Both the position numbers and the translations under genes were made by a program. A DNA stretch of 64,000 bases from Shewanella chilikensis. GTDB taxonomy: Bacteria > Pseudomonadota > Gammaproteobacteria > Enterobacterales > Shewanellaceae. Below are positions 8,732-17,737 of this stretch, one piece after another. Position 1 is the first letter of the stretch. Each line of letters starts with the position of its first letter. The stretch is from contig NZ_NIJM01000014.1 of assembly GCF_002836945.1 (NCBI RefSeq), positions 29,088-93,087 of the forward strand, given 5' to 3'. The notes below the pieces were generated by a model that was not told the DNA's origin, made no database searches, and was given only the letters and a program-made list of their open reading frames with translations.

Positions 8732-11700
8732 GCCAAACCCCAATGCAGCAGGAACCCAACTCAAGCAACAAACAAAGGGCAAAGAAACCGTCTCCCCGCT
8801 GGCTCAAGTGGCTGAAGTGGTCTACCCGTACCCTCTTGTACATTCCGCTCGGCTTGTTGGTACTGTTGGCACTCTTGCTGGGCACGGCGCCCGGTAGCCA
8901 TCTGGCGGTATTTATTGCCAGTGCTTTAGTACCGGATCTGGAGCTGGAATATGCTTCCGGCACCCTGAACCGGGAGCTGCAACTCAAACAGCTTCATTGG
9001 CAGATGGACGGTATCAGTGTCGATGTAGATGCCGTTACCCTTGCCTGGCAACCTGCGTGCCTTTTGCAAAAACAGGTATGTGTCGACACCCTGGAATTAA
9101 CAACAACCCAGGTCGACATAGACACTCAGGCCTTCGCCTCAGATTCAACTGCAGAGGAAGATACGCCCAACTCGGAAGAACTGGTATTACCCTTTGGCAT
9201 CAGCCTGAAACAAGCAAGCCTCACGGATATTCAAGTGCGGGTCGATGAGATGCACTTTGATGCTGCGGCATTGAATACCGCAGCCAATTGGCAGGAAAGT
9301 GGGTTACAAGTCATCCAGCTTGAGAGCCGCGGGCTCAGCGTGCTGCTCCCCGAGGCTAATGCGGCAGAAGCGCAAGCGGCAGACAAAGACAAATCAGCCG
9401 CCGCGGCTAAGCAACAAAAAGCGGCGCAAAAAACCGAGACTGAACAATGGGTGCTGGCAAACATGCCAAAGGTTGCCATGCCCTTCCCCATCTATTTAAA
9501 ACATGCCGAATTGCAGAACTCGCGTCTGCAGATTTTGGGCAGGGATGACAGCTTCCAGGAACTGCGTCTCAGTGCCAGCTACATAGGCACCGAGCTGCGG
9601 GTCAACGAGTTTTATGCCAAACACACAGATGCCAGTCTGTCACTGGAAGGTGAACTGACTCTGGATAAGCACTGGCCCATGGCACTGACGGCGCAACTGG
9701 AGTTACAGCGTTTATCTGAACTGCCGGGGCTCGAGCAGCAACAACTGGATCTCGCCCTCAAAGGCGATTTCAGCGACTTGCAGCTCAAGGCCAAACTCAG
9801 TGGCAAGCAGAGCCTGGCACTCAATGCCAGCATCAACCTTGCCAAGCCGGAACTGCCCTATTCGCTGAATGTCTCGGAAGGAGAGCTTTACTGGCCCTTT
9901 GACCAGGCTCAGTACAGTGTCAACGGACTAGAACTTGAAAGCAGCGGCGATCTCAAGCAACAAACCGCCAATCTGGTTGCACAATTAAGTACCCCCTTCT
10001 ACCCCGAACTACTCCTCAATACCCGCCTGGCACATCAGGACCAAAAGCTCAAGATTGAAGAGTTCAGCAGTGACAGCAGCGCCGGTAAAGTAATGCTTCA
10101 GGGGACGCTGGATTATGCCCAAGCCATAGCCTGGGATGCAAAGCTTGAACTATCTCATTTCAACAGCGGCGCGATCAATCTGCCGCCTGCGGAGCAAACT
10201 GCCAAAGAAAAAGAAGCAAATAGCCAAGTAGCCAAAAATAAAAGCACCAGCGACGTCGAGGCTGGCAGCGCACAAAGCCAAGCTAACGGGAGCAAATCCG
10301 ATGAAAGCCAGGTTGAAGATAAGCCAGTGATCCCATCCAGCGATATTAGCGGCCAGCTTGCCACTCGTGGCAGCTGGCAGGAAGGCAAATGGCGAGTAAG
10401 TCTCAAGCAAGCCCAACTTCAAGGCTTACTGGACCGCCTGCCATTTGCACTGACAGGCGATTTGGAAATAGATGATTCGCTTGAGCTCAGCAGCCAAGGA
10501 TTATCGCTGCGGGCACTCAATACCCGCCTGGACCTTTCCGGCAGCGCCAAAGAGCAATGGGATCTCAGCGCCACGTTGGACGTGCCCGACTTCAATCTCT
10601 GGCATCCCGAGGCGTTTGGTGCTTTAACTGCCGATATCCAAGTAGTGGGCGATGCCAAACACCCGCAGGTACAGCTCAATGCCGAGACCCAGAGTATCAA
10701 ATTTGGCGATTTTAATCTCAGCGGCAGTCGCCTCAAGGCGCTCTATGCACCACTGGATCTGCATGAGTTTGCCTTATCGCTGAAAACAGGTGAGTTTGAC
10801 GGTGCAGGTATTCATCTTGATAGTATCACTCTCAGAGCCAAGGGCAATGAACAGCAGCAGAAGTTGGGGCTGGAAACCGAGGGCGATCTGCAACTGGATA
10901 CTGCCATCCACAGTAAACTGGATCTCGCCAAACAAAAGGCCAAGGTAGAACTTAGCAGATTCAACGTGGGATCCATTCTGGGACTATGGCAGCTTGAACA
11001 AACTGCGTCACTGGACTGGGATCTAAAGCAAAACCGAGGCGAGCTCAGCGCCTTTTGTTTAAGTCATCCATCCAGCCAACTCTGCTTAACCGATAATGTC
11101 ATCCTCACCGACAAAGGCGAAGCCAAGTTGCACTATCAGGGGCAACCCGGGCAACTGCTGGCCAAGCTGTTACCCGAGCGATTCACTTGGCAGGGTGAAG
11201 CCTCAATGGATGCAGCCGTCGCCTGGCAACCCGGCGCGCGTCCACAGGGCAATCTCAGCTTCCAGTTGGCCCCCGGAACGGTAAGCCTTAAACGCAAACA
11301 GCAAGCCAGCGCCAGCATCGACTATCAGGCACTGACACTCAAGGCCACCTTGGACGATGATGCGTTAAGAAGCCATATTCTGTTCAATTCTGATGCTCTG
11401 GCCCGCTGGGAAAGCCAGTTGGATATCAAGGTAACCCCGGATCGCAGCCTCAGTGGTTACGTCAATATTGACAAGGTCAACCTGCAACTGCTTGGTCAGT
11501 TTATGCCGCAGCTCGAAACCGTTGAGGGTCTACTTGCAGCCAACTTGAAGTTGGCTGGTAGCCTCAATAACCCGGAGCTCAGTGGTCAACTCAGCCTACG
11601 AGATGGTGAACTGGCCAGTACAGCCAACCCGACTAAACTGGAGCAAATCTCCCTGGATCTGGCTTTTGCCGGCCAAATGGCCGAGCTCCGGGGCCAATGG

Positions 11701-12726
11701 ATGATGGGCAGCGGCCAAGCCAATCTCAGCGGTCAACTGCGCTGGCCACAGGGTCAATTCAGTGGCGATATCCAGCTCAAGGGACAAGAACTCGGTGTTA
11801 TTCAACCGCCGCTGGCAATTGTCAATATCAGTCCGGATATTCAACTGCATTTCAGCCCGGACGCACTCGATATTTCGGGCGAGATCAAGGTGCCTTCCGG
11901 CAACATCAAGGTGGTGCAACTGCCGGCCGGCGGAGTGAGTGTATCATCCGATGTGGTGTTCAGTGACTCCATTTCCGAGCAGGAAGTCAAAGCATCGCCC
12001 ATGGCCCTGAGTGCCAATCTGAACATAGATGTCGGTGATAAACTGGCTATCGATGGTATGGGCCTCAAAGGGATGTTGGTGGGTACCTTGCGGATGCAAC
12101 AAGCGCCCCAGAAACCGCCGCAACTCTTTGGTGATATCAAGGTGGTTAACGGCAGCTATAAATTCATGGGTCAGACGCTGAAAATTGCCACAGGTGCGGT
12201 ACAGTTTGTAGGGCCTATGCAGATCCCCAACCTCAATATCGAAGCCGTTCGGGAGATCCGCGATGAAGATATTACCGCTGGGGTACGTATTACAGGCACT
12301 CCCAAAAAACCGATAGTGACGTTATTCTCCAACCCGGCCAAGGAGCAGGCGGAGATCATTTCCTATATCGTTCAGGGGAAAGGTTTTGGCGCAGGTAACG
12401 AGCAAAATAACTCATTGATGATGGGCGCCGCGTTATCGCTGAGCTCTCAGGTTGATGGTGGCGCCATTTCTACCTTGGGTGACACAGCCGCTGGGCTGGT
12501 GGAGATGTTTGGTTTCTCCAATGTGCAGTTGGATACCAATGATGATGGTAAAGTCGCCATCAGTGGCTATATTGGCAAAGACTTGATGATCAAATACGGT
12601 GTCGGTGTATTCAATCCGGGTTATGAAATGACGGTACGCTACTATCTGTTATCGCAGCTCTACCTGGAAAGTGTATCCGGTACTCTGGGCCAATCATTGG
12701 ATATCTACTACAGCTTTGATCTTTAA
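8728..12726 (+). CDS. tamB: Translocation and assembly module inner-membrane protein TamB
   Basis: 1332 residues (E. coli 1259). A single membrane helix lies at about 33-57 after a basic N-terminus. The rest is the long repetitive beta structure (beta-taco) that spans the periplasm. The conserved DUF490 domain forms the last ~350 residues and ends with a terminal beta strand, YYSFDL. It pairs with TamA and belongs to the AsmA-like group implicated in phospholipid transfer to the outer membrane. Low-complexity, Ala/Lys/Glu-rich insertions occur near 225-250 and 490-530. It overlaps tamA by 4 nt. Confidence 0.95.
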   Translation: MSQTPMQQEPNSSNKQRAKKPSPRWLKWLKWSTRTLLYIPLGLLVLLALLLGTAPGSHLAVFIASALVPDLELEYASGTLNRELQLKQLHWQMDGISVDVDAVTLAWQPACLLQKQVCVDTLELTTTQVDIDTQAFASDSTAEEDTPNSEELVLPFGISLKQASLTDIQVRVDEMHFDAAALNTAANWQESGLQVIQLESRGLSVLLPEANAAEAQAADKDKSAAAAKQQKAAQKTETEQWVLANMPKVAMPFPIYLKHAELQNSRLQILGRDDSFQELRLSASYIGTELRVNEFYAKHTDASLSLEGELTLDKHWPMALTAQLELQRLSELPGLEQQQLDLALKGDFSDLQLKAKLSGKQSLALNASINLAKPELPYSLNVSEGELYWPFDQAQYSVNGLELESSGDLKQQTANLVAQLSTPFYPELLLNTRLAHQDQKLKIEEFSSDSSAGKVMLQGTLDYAQAIAWDAKLELSHFNSGAINLPPAEQTAKEKEANSQVAKNKSTSDVEAGSAQSQANGSKSDESQVEDKPVIPSSDISGQLATRGSWQEGKWRVSLKQAQLQGLLDRLPFALTGDLEIDDSLELSSQGLSLRALNTRLDLSGSAKEQWDLSATLDVPDFNLWHPEAFGALTADIQVVGDAKHPQVQLNAETQSIKFGDFNLSGSRLKALYAPLDLHEFALSLKTGEFDGAGIHLDSITLRAKGNEQQQKLGLETEGDLQLDTAIHSKLDLAKQKAKVELSRFNVGSILGLWQLEQTASLDWDLKQNRGELSAFCLSHPSSQLCLTDNVILTDKGEAKLHYQGQPGQLLAKLLPERFTWQGEASMDAAVAWQPGARPQGNLSFQLAPGTVSLKRKQQASASIDYQALTLKATLDDDALRSHILFNSDALARWESQLDIKVTPDRSLSGYVNIDKVNLQLLGQFMPQLETVEGLLAANLKLAGSLNNPELSGQLSLRDGELASTANPTKLEQISLDLAFAGQMAELRGQWMMGSGQANLSGQLRWPQGQFSGDIQLKGQELGVIQPPLAIVNISPDIQLHFSPDALDISGEIKVPSGNIKVVQLPAGGVSVSSDVVFSDSISEQEVKASPMALSANLNIDVGDKLAIDGMGLKGMLVGTLRMQQAPQKPPQLFGDIKVVNGSYKFMGQTLKIATGAVQFVGPMQIPNLNIEAVREIRDEDITAGVRITGTPKKPIVTLFSNPAKEQAEIISYIVQGKGFGAGNEQNNSLMMGAALSLSSQVDGGAISTLGDTAAGLVEMFGFSNVQLDTNDDGKVAISGYIGKDLMIKYGVGVFNPGYEMTVRYYLLSQLYLESVSGTLGQSLDIYYSFDL

Positions 12727-12745
12727 GCTGTAAACTCTCATGGTA

Positions 12746-12772
12746 GCGGATGCCCGCCTTGCGGGTATCCGC
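12746..12772 (+). terminator. Hairpin after tamB (weak terminator)
   Basis: A 12-bp stem, GCGGATGCCCGC with GCGGGTATCCGC, has one G-U pair and a CTT loop. No T run follows on the + strand, so it may only protect the 3' end. The next hairpin (12851-12873) has a short TTTT on this strand and could finish the job. Confidence 0.35.
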
Positions 12773-12847
12773 TGCTTATCCCTGCTGGCCGGGATATAAA
12801 ATGCGACTTAAACTGTCCCTGCAGCTCAAAATCCCAAATACAGACAT

Positions 12848-12873
12848 AAAAAAAGCGCCCTGAGGGCGCTTTT
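12848..12873 (-). terminator. Rho-independent terminator after rplY
   Basis: On the minus strand, AAAAGCGCCC and GGGCGCTTTT pair around a 3-nt loop, followed by an unbroken T run reading into TTTATGTC. It lies 18 bp after the rplY stop. Confidence 0.85.
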
Positions 12874-12890
12874 CAACATCCAATTATAAA

Positions 12891-13178
12891 TTAAGCGTAA
12901 ACGAAGTCTACGTGCTCAATCATTGGCTTAAATACGTGACGCTGCATAGCCTGGGCACGTACTTTAACTTCTTTACCGTCCAGAACTATGGTCAGATCGC
13001 TGGTATAAAAGTCTTCGTTGGTTTGGATGTTGATGATATCTTTGTGTTCAAACACGATGGCAACGGCTTCTTTGCCGGCGCCATAGATAACACCTGGAAC
13101 TTTCCCGTCACGACGCAGGCGGCGGCTCGAACCTTTCCCAATCTCAGTGCGGGTTTGTGCTGGAATAGTGTAAGACAT
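12891..13178 (-). CDS. rplY: 50S ribosomal protein L25
   Basis: 95 residues, matching the short single-domain gammaproteobacterial L25 (E. coli 94) rather than the longer CTC form. It binds 5S rRNA. The N-terminus contains the basic ARRLRR-type patch ([17 protein letters not shown]). The frame continues upstream to 13211, but the ATG at 13178 (MSYTIPAQ) is the family start and has an AAAGAG ribosome-binding site about 10 bp upstream. It is transcribed alone, ending at a strong terminator. Confidence 0.96.
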   Translation of the reverse strand: MSYTIPAQTRTEIGKGSSRRLRRDGKVPGVIYGAGKEAVAIVFEHKDIINIQTNEDFYTSDLTIVLDGKEVKVRAQAMQRHVFKPMIEHVDFVYA

Positions 13179-13396
13179 AATAATACTCTTTAGATAGTCA
13201 ATAACTGGCAACTATTTTCGACCAATAGCTGCCTTCATATAAAGCGGGCGAATACTAGCACAAAGGCAGCAAACCAAACAAGTTGATTTGGCCTTTAAAG
13301 GTAAAAGAAAAGCCTACTTTTCCCCCTATCATGCTGTTGCTCATCTGTAACATCTGTAATCATTAAGAAAAGCCATTGCTTAGCAGAGGTTTTACC

Positions 13397-13410
13397 CTGA
13401 TCGAGATCAC
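13397..13410. promoter_or_regulatory. Candidate CRP/FNR-family site
   Basis: CTGATCGAGATCAC is a near-perfect dyad. It matches the FNR consensus TTGAT-N4-ATCAA at 8 of 10 positions, and also the right half of a CRP site (TCACA with the following A). It lies 67 bp before the ATG of the unknown gene at 13477 and about 220 bp from the divergent rplY start. The remainder of the 13179-13476 gap shows nothing else I can name. Confidence 0.45.
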
Positions 13411-13476
13411 AATTTTTCCATCGAGCTGCTGCTACCCTGCTTTCAGTAATCTGGTTTTATTACATGAAGCAGGCCG

Positions 13477-13980
13477 ATGAACGCCAATCTGCAGCAACTG
13501 ATACGGGATGATAGCCTGTGCTATAAACTAGCAGCGGAACTCCATTACCTGATCGAACATGCTCCCTTTCAACAGGAGAAGCTCGACCTGATTTTATTGG
13601 AGTTTCTTGCCTGTAATCAGCAGAAAAGCGGCCATCTGTTACACCTGATGCGTGCCTGCAGCTGCCCGGATCTTATCGAGCAATTGAGCTCAGATGCCCT
13701 CTTTTATGACAGACTCAACACCTTGGTCGCCGACTGGCAGCAAACCCGTGAGCTGTTACGTCTCAGATTCCAGTTCAGCGAGTTGATGGTACTGCTGGAA
13801 GACAGAAAACCCCGCGAACAGAGCTTTATCCGCAGGGCAGAAACCAACTTTTCTGTGGTAGAAAAACCTACCAACTGCGCACCGGTCCGCAGTCAATGTG
13901 GACAAATCCCGACTTCGGATAATAACCGACTCCCCCTAGTTTTAATGACAGGGCAGCCTCACGCAAAGTCTGAAGGTTAA
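13477..13980 (+). CDS. Hypothetical helical protein, 3' end antisense to mepK
   Basis: 167 residues, not recognised. The first ~120 residues look like a real soluble, helical protein (leucine-rich, with four cysteines: C15, C47, C60 and C62). GAAGCAGG supplies a ribosome-binding site before the ATG. The last ~37 residues run antisense to the mepK 3' end (13868-13980) and look like non-selected sequence, with clustered Pro, Asn and Gly. The original stop may therefore have been lost, or the overlap is real. No signal peptide or membrane segment is visible. A CRP/FNR-like dyad lies 67 bp upstream, so expression may respond to carbon source or oxygen. Confidence 0.55.
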   Translation: MNANLQQLIRDDSLCYKLAAELHYLIEHAPFQQEKLDLILLEFLACNQQKSGHLLHLMRACSCPDLIEQLSSDALFYDRLNTLVADWQQTRELLRLRFQFSELMVLLEDRKPREQSFIRRAETNFSVVEKPTNCAPVRSQCGQIPTSDNNRLPLVLMTGQPHAKSEG

Positions 13981-14416
13981 CACCGGGGATCGCGATATCC
14001 ATCGCCATACCCCGCATATGGTAACTCTTCTTGGCGACACCGTTACTCTTACCGGCCAACATGGCATTGGTTTTAGGCGAACGATAACCTGAAATCACGT
14101 GGATCTCTTCAGAAATCGACAACGTCTGCTGCAGATTGAACAGGAGATCAAACAAACGTTTATCCATGGGAGCTGCGAGGTTCTGCCGATGATCCCTAAG
14201 CAGATGGCTAAACTGAGACAGAGTGCTACTCTGATAATGACCGTCTTTCCAATAAGTCCCATCGCCACGCTCCCCTGTATGGCGATTATAAAAACTCAGG
14301 TATCGACTACCTTTGGTAGACCGACTCGCCATCGCTTTTGAAGGAAGCATAGAAACCATTGCCGCGCCACCAAGACCCATCAACAACTGCCTACGGGCAG
14401 GACATACTACTGACAC
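13868..14416 (-). CDS. mepK: Exported murein endopeptidase MepK-like (YcbK, M15 family, DUF882)
   Basis: 182 residues with a twin-arginine signal (ARRQLLMGLGGAAMVS at 7-22). A LAS/M15-type peptidase domain follows: HVISGYRSP, SYHMRGMAMDI (zinc His and Asp) and FVHIDCG (third zinc His). In E. coli this protein cleaves 3-3 (mDAP-mDAP) cross-links, and the equivalent domain is intact here. The start is GTG at 14416, with AAGGTGA 6 bp upstream. It lies about 210 bp after ldtD on the same strand, and ldtD makes the very bonds it cuts. The 3' end overlaps the unknown + strand gene by 113 bp. Confidence 0.9.
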   Translation of the reverse strand: MSVVCPARRQLLMGLGGAAMVSMLPSKAMASRSTKGSRYLSFYNRHTGERGDGTYWKDGHYQSSTLSQFSHLLRDHRQNLAAPMDKRLFDLLFNLQQTLSISEEIHVISGYRSPKTNAMLAGKSNGVAKKSYHMRGMAMDIAIPGVNLQTLREAALSLKLGGVGYYPKSGFVHIDCGPVRSW

Positions 14417-14628
14417 TTATTCACCTTGCACAAAAAACAACCACAAGGCGGCAAATTATACGGGATTAACGCCAAGGTCAAGCGCCGATTTGGACCCAGC
14501 GCAGGTAAACTTTTCCCGGAGAATAGGTGAAAAATGGGATAATCCCTTGTGCCATATTAAGTTAGTGCAACAGGCTTAACGCTCCGTCAAAACGGCAAAA
14601 AATCCGTTGAAGATAATGTCGGTAAACC

Positions 14629-16083
14629 TCAAGGGCCTAACAAATGCGCTTCCCCGCCCGACCGCGGCTCAGGCTTGTTAGCCCATTCAGTATCCAATCT
14701 CATCTGTGCCTGAGTAGCCACCTTAACCCCGGGACTCAACTGATAGATGTCGCTGCGAAATTGCGTTCTTTCCCACTCATCTATCCAGGCTGTCCAATAA
14801 ACCAGATGAACTGGCAGGCGCTGTTCGAAGGCAAACCATTGAGTGGTTTGATAATCACTCTGCATCCGCTGCCAGCTTCTCTTATCCCGCACCAGATTAT
14901 TGGCCATCCAAGACGCCAACTCTTCCACCTTGTCGACTCGAATACAACCGGATGACAAGGCGCGATTAGCCTTGGCAAACAGATGCTTGTCCGGTGTGTC
15001 ATGCAGATAAACATTAAAGCCATTGCTGAAGTGAAATTTGTAACGCCCCAGGGCATTATCGGCACCCGGTTGCTGCACCAACCGATAAGGGAAACGGCCA
15101 CTCGCCTCTTTTTGCCAGGCTTCGGCACTCTCTTCAACTTTATTGCCCTGATAATCATAGACATTGAAATGCCGCTGCTGCAGATATTCACCGTCTTTAC
15201 GGATCTGCGGCAGTAAGTCGCGCCTCAATATGCCCCTTGGCACAGTCCAGGTTGGATTCAAAACTATGTTGGTTATCTCACTGCTGAGCAGTGGGGTTTG
15301 CCGATAGGGTTTACCGACTATGACCCGGGAGCGCAACTGCACCTGGTTGTCATCCACCAGAGTCAACTCAAACGCCGGGATATTAACCAACAAGTAACGC
15401 TTCCCCAGTTGCTGTTTGTAAACGGTGCGAGCGACAAAGTTGCCGGCCAGCATGCGGGCACGTTGCAATGGTTCAGTATTGAGCCAACGCAGTGTATCTG
15501 GACCAATGATGGCATCGGTTTTAAGCCCGTGGCGGGACTGAAACGCTTCTACCGCCGAAACCAACTGCGGTGAATAAAGCTTGTCATTTCCCGGAGTCTC
15601 TCCAAGATCACCAAGCCAATATAAACGCCTGGCAATCGTCGGGATCAGCAGATGGCTGTCACCTGGGCTCAGCCAACCACCTGGGTCCAACCTGGGCCAT
15701 TGATGCCGCTCAGCGAGCCAGATCAAATAGCGTATCCGGCTGCTGGTGGCCAGATAGTCATCCCCCTGAGGTTCCAGCGCCAGCGCTCGGCTGAGCGAAT
15801 CCGCATCAGGAGGTAGCGTGTTGAAGGTCAAAGGAACGCCGTGGCGCTTCCAGAAATAGGCAATATCCTGCTCTATCCCCTCACGCAATTCCAGCTGTAA
15901 ATTGAGATCTCCACGGCTCATAGAACGTAAATCTTCGGCAAACTCCTGCCCTTCAGGCAGCAGCGCCAGCAACTGCAACTGATTATTCAGGATCCTGAGC
16001 GCGGCATCATCGGCTTTCACTGTAAAGACCGCGCTGCAGAGGAGCAGAATGATCAGTAAAGGCATTAACACGCACTTTGTCAT
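14629..16083 (-). CDS. ldtD: L,D-transpeptidase LdtD-like (YcbB)
   Basis: 484 residues. A hydrophobic signal or anchor segment occupies 5-22. A peptidoglycan-binding helical domain (FQSRHGLKTDAIIGPDT) lies near 185-210. The YkuD catalytic domain carries HLFAKANRALSSGCIRV, with nucleophile Cys380. The family forms 3-3 cross-links and can replace D,D-transpeptidases. An ATG at 16101 is in frame, but the ATG at 16083 has a strong GGGAGG 6 bp upstream and gives a cleaner signal peptide. The length is below the 615 residues of E. coli YcbB. It is upstream of mepK on the same strand and divergent from the HU-like gene. Confidence 0.93.
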   Translation of the reverse strand: MTKCVLMPLLIILLLCSAVFTVKADDAALRILNNQLQLLALLPEGQEFAEDLRSMSRGDLNLQLELREGIEQDIAYFWKRHGVPLTFNTLPPDADSLSRALALEPQGDDYLATSSRIRYLIWLAERHQWPRLDPGGWLSPGDSHLLIPTIARRLYWLGDLGETPGNDKLYSPQLVSAVEAFQSRHGLKTDAIIGPDTLRWLNTEPLQRARMLAGNFVARTVYKQQLGKRYLLVNIPAFELTLVDDNQVQLRSRVIVGKPYRQTPLLSSEITNIVLNPTWTVPRGILRRDLLPQIRKDGEYLQQRHFNVYDYQGNKVEESAEAWQKEASGRFPYRLVQQPGADNALGRYKFHFSNGFNVYLHDTPDKHLFAKANRALSSGCIRVDKVEELASWMANNLVRDKRSWQRMQSDYQTTQWFAFEQRLPVHLVYWTAWIDEWERTQFRSDIYQLSPGVKVATQAQMRLDTEWANKPEPRSGGEAHLLGP

Positions 16084-16298
16084 ATCGGCCTCCCGGGACA
16101 TAAATTCAATTATGGCAAATATGCGCTGTGATTCGATGATATTTTGCAGACAACTGGCTGAATAGCCGTAGATTAATATAGGACTTTAACTGACAACTTA
16201 TCATTAGCGATTGATAATCAACCAGTTATCAGCGTAAGACTGTGATTATAGAGATTATTTTGATATAAAATCCTGCCAAAGTAGCAACAGGCAATATA

Positions 16299-16577
16299 AT
16301 GAACAGAAAAATGCTCATTCGGCAGATGGCCGAAAGACAACAGATCTCAATGTCTCAGGCCAAAGTACAACTGCAATATATTCTCGCCAGCCTTACCCAG
16401 GCTCTCAGAGAAGGCGAAAAGGTTTATCTGCCACAATTCGGCACTTTCGAGCTCAGATACCACCTTCCCCGCAACGGTCGTAACCCACAAACAGGCGAAC
16501 CCTTGGAGATTGCCGGCGGCAATCAGCCAAGCTTTAAGGCTTCCCCATCACTGAAACAAGCGCTGCTGCAAGATTAA
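16299..16577 (+). CDS. HU-family DNA-binding protein
   Basis: 92 residues with the HU/IHF fold: two N-terminal helices, then GEKVYLPQFGTFELRYHLPRNGRNPQTGEP, which holds the conserved GxFxxxxRxxRxGRNPxTG arm signature. The family bends DNA as homo- or heterodimers. It is not a clear match to HupA, HupB, IhfA or IhfB, so it is a divergent paralogue. In place of the usual KxxL start it begins MNRKMLIRQMAERQQISMSQA. The divergent gene is ldtD. An AT-rich upstream region (16130-16298) includes several TGATAA-like words but no convincing operator. Confidence 0.9.
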   Translation: MNRKMLIRQMAERQQISMSQAKVQLQYILASLTQALREGEKVYLPQFGTFELRYHLPRNGRNPQTGEPLEIAGGNQPSFKASPSLKQALLQD

Positions 16578-16586
16578 TCCGTTCTC

Positions 16587-16605
16587 GGGGCAGGCTCTCT
16601 GCCCC
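16587..16605 (+). terminator. Hairpin after the HU-like gene
   Basis: GGGGCAG and CTGCCCC pair around a 5-nt loop, 10 bp after the stop. Only TT follows, so termination would be weak. The rest of the gap to the tRNA genes shows nothing recognisable. Confidence 0.4.
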
Positions 16606-16792
16606 TTCACAAAGGCGATGTTTATTTTCAACGATACTGACGCTTGTATCTGACTTTGGGGCTGGGATTGGATCTGATATAAATCAGCCGCTATTACGGA
16701 CATAAACTGGTACAGACGTATGCTTGGCATGAGAACAGAGGCTAAGTTTGCTTGGAGTGACTTTAAGGGAATTCAATGAGGAGAATTAAATT

Positions 16793-16866
16793 TGGAGGCG
16801 CGACCCGGAGTCGAACCGAGATCGACGGATTTGCAATCCGCAGCATAGCCATTCTGCCATCGCGCC
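16793..16866 (-). tRNA. tRNA-Cys (GCA)
   Basis: 74 nt including encoded CCA. The acceptor stem is GGCGCGA with TCGCGCC, the anticodon loop TTGCAAA contains GCA, and the T arm holds GGTTCGACTCC. It lies 36 bp downstream of tRNA-Gly on the same strand, as in the E. coli glyW-cysT pair. Confidence 0.97.
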
Positions 16867-16902
16867 TTTTTGAGGTCACAGCATCTGAGTGCCGTGTAAG
16901 AT

Positions 16903-16978
16903 TGGAGCGACATATCGGGTTCGAACCGATGACCTGTACCTTGGCAAGGTACCGCTCTACCAACTGAGCTAATGTCGC
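16903..16978 (-). tRNA. tRNA-Gly (GCC)
   Basis: 76 nt including encoded CCA. The acceptor stem is GCGACAT with ATGTCGC, the D arm holds AGCTCAGTTGGTAGAGC, the anticodon loop is TTGCCAA and the T loop GGTTCGAACCC. It is first in a two-tRNA unit downstream of pgsA, with its own promoter. Confidence 0.97.
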
Positions 16979-17027
16979 GTCACTTTTCTTGCTTCGTATT
17001 CAGAGCCTGCCCTGACTACGGATTGGC

Positions 17028-17055
17028 ATTCTACGCTTTTAACCCTGACTGTCAA
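17028..17055 (-). promoter_or_regulatory. Sigma-70 promoter of the tRNA-Gly/tRNA-Cys unit
   Basis: On the minus strand, TTGACA (17050-17055) is followed by a 16-bp spacer and TAGAAT (17028-17033). The start point would fall about 40 bp before the mature tRNA-Gly 5' end. It lies between pgsA and the tRNAs. Confidence 0.8.
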
Positions 17056-17141
17056 CGAAGAATTAGTGCTTAACTGTTTGCTTGGACACTAAATAATCTT
17101 ATCGAAACATTATTGTGCAACCAGGTACAAATTAGCGCCTT

Positions 17142-17690
17142 TTAACCGGCTATCAGATCCTTCCAGGCCGCTTTGATATAGCTGATCATCGACCAGAAGG
17201 TTAAGAAAGCTGCCACATAGAGTAAGGCGTAAGCGGCATATATCATCCAATCACCTTGCTTCCAGATAAGGCCGATAATTGCCACCATCTGGGCAGCAGT
17301 CTTGTATTTACCGATCCAGGATACCGCCACAGCACCGCGTTTACCTATCTCTGCCATCCACTCACGCAGTGCTGATATTACCAACTCACGTCCTATCATG
17401 AACATCGCCGGCAAGGTCAGCCAGATAGTGTTGTAATCTTCGACCAACAGCACTAAAGCCGTGGTCACCATCAACTTATCGGCTACTGGGTCAAGGAAGG
17501 CACCGAAACGAGTGGACTGCTCCAATTTACGGGCCGCATACCCATCCAAGGCGTCGGTAATAGCTGCAAGCCAGAAAACAAATGCAGCAACAAACGGCGC
17601 CCAAGTGTACGGAAAGTAAAATACCAGAACAAAAACAGGCAGTAAGAACAACCTAAACCAGGTAAGGGCGATGGGTATATTAAACGGCAT
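17142..17690 (-). CDS. pgsA: CDP-diacylglycerol-glycerol-3-phosphate 3-phosphatidyltransferase
   Basis: 182 residues, the same length as E. coli PgsA. The CDP-alcohol phosphotransferase signature runs through [10 protein letters not shown] (46-55) to DPVADK (67-72), with the conserved metal-binding aspartates. There are four or five membrane segments. The enzyme makes phosphatidylglycerol-phosphate, the committed step to phosphatidylglycerol and cardiolipin, at the inner membrane. It starts 47 bp after uvrC on the same strand, so probably uvrC-pgsA is one transcript. Confidence 0.97.
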   Translation of the reverse strand: MPFNIPIALTWFRLFLLPVFVLVFYFPYTWAPFVAAFVFWLAAITDALDGYAARKLEQSTRFGAFLDPVADKLMVTTALVLLVEDYNTIWLTLPAMFMIGRELVISALREWMAEIGKRGAVAVSWIGKYKTAAQMVAIIGLIWKQGDWMIYAAYALLYVAAFLTFWSMISYIKAAWKDLIAG

Positions 17691-17737
17691 GATAAAACCA
17701 AATAATCAAAAGCAGCGCCAATCTTGCCTGATTTTTA

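Noticed and set aside
16200..16250. TGATAA-rich stretch resembling a Fur box before the HU-like gene
   Set aside because: The words do not assemble into the 7-1-7 Fur pattern; AT-rich DNA gives such words often.
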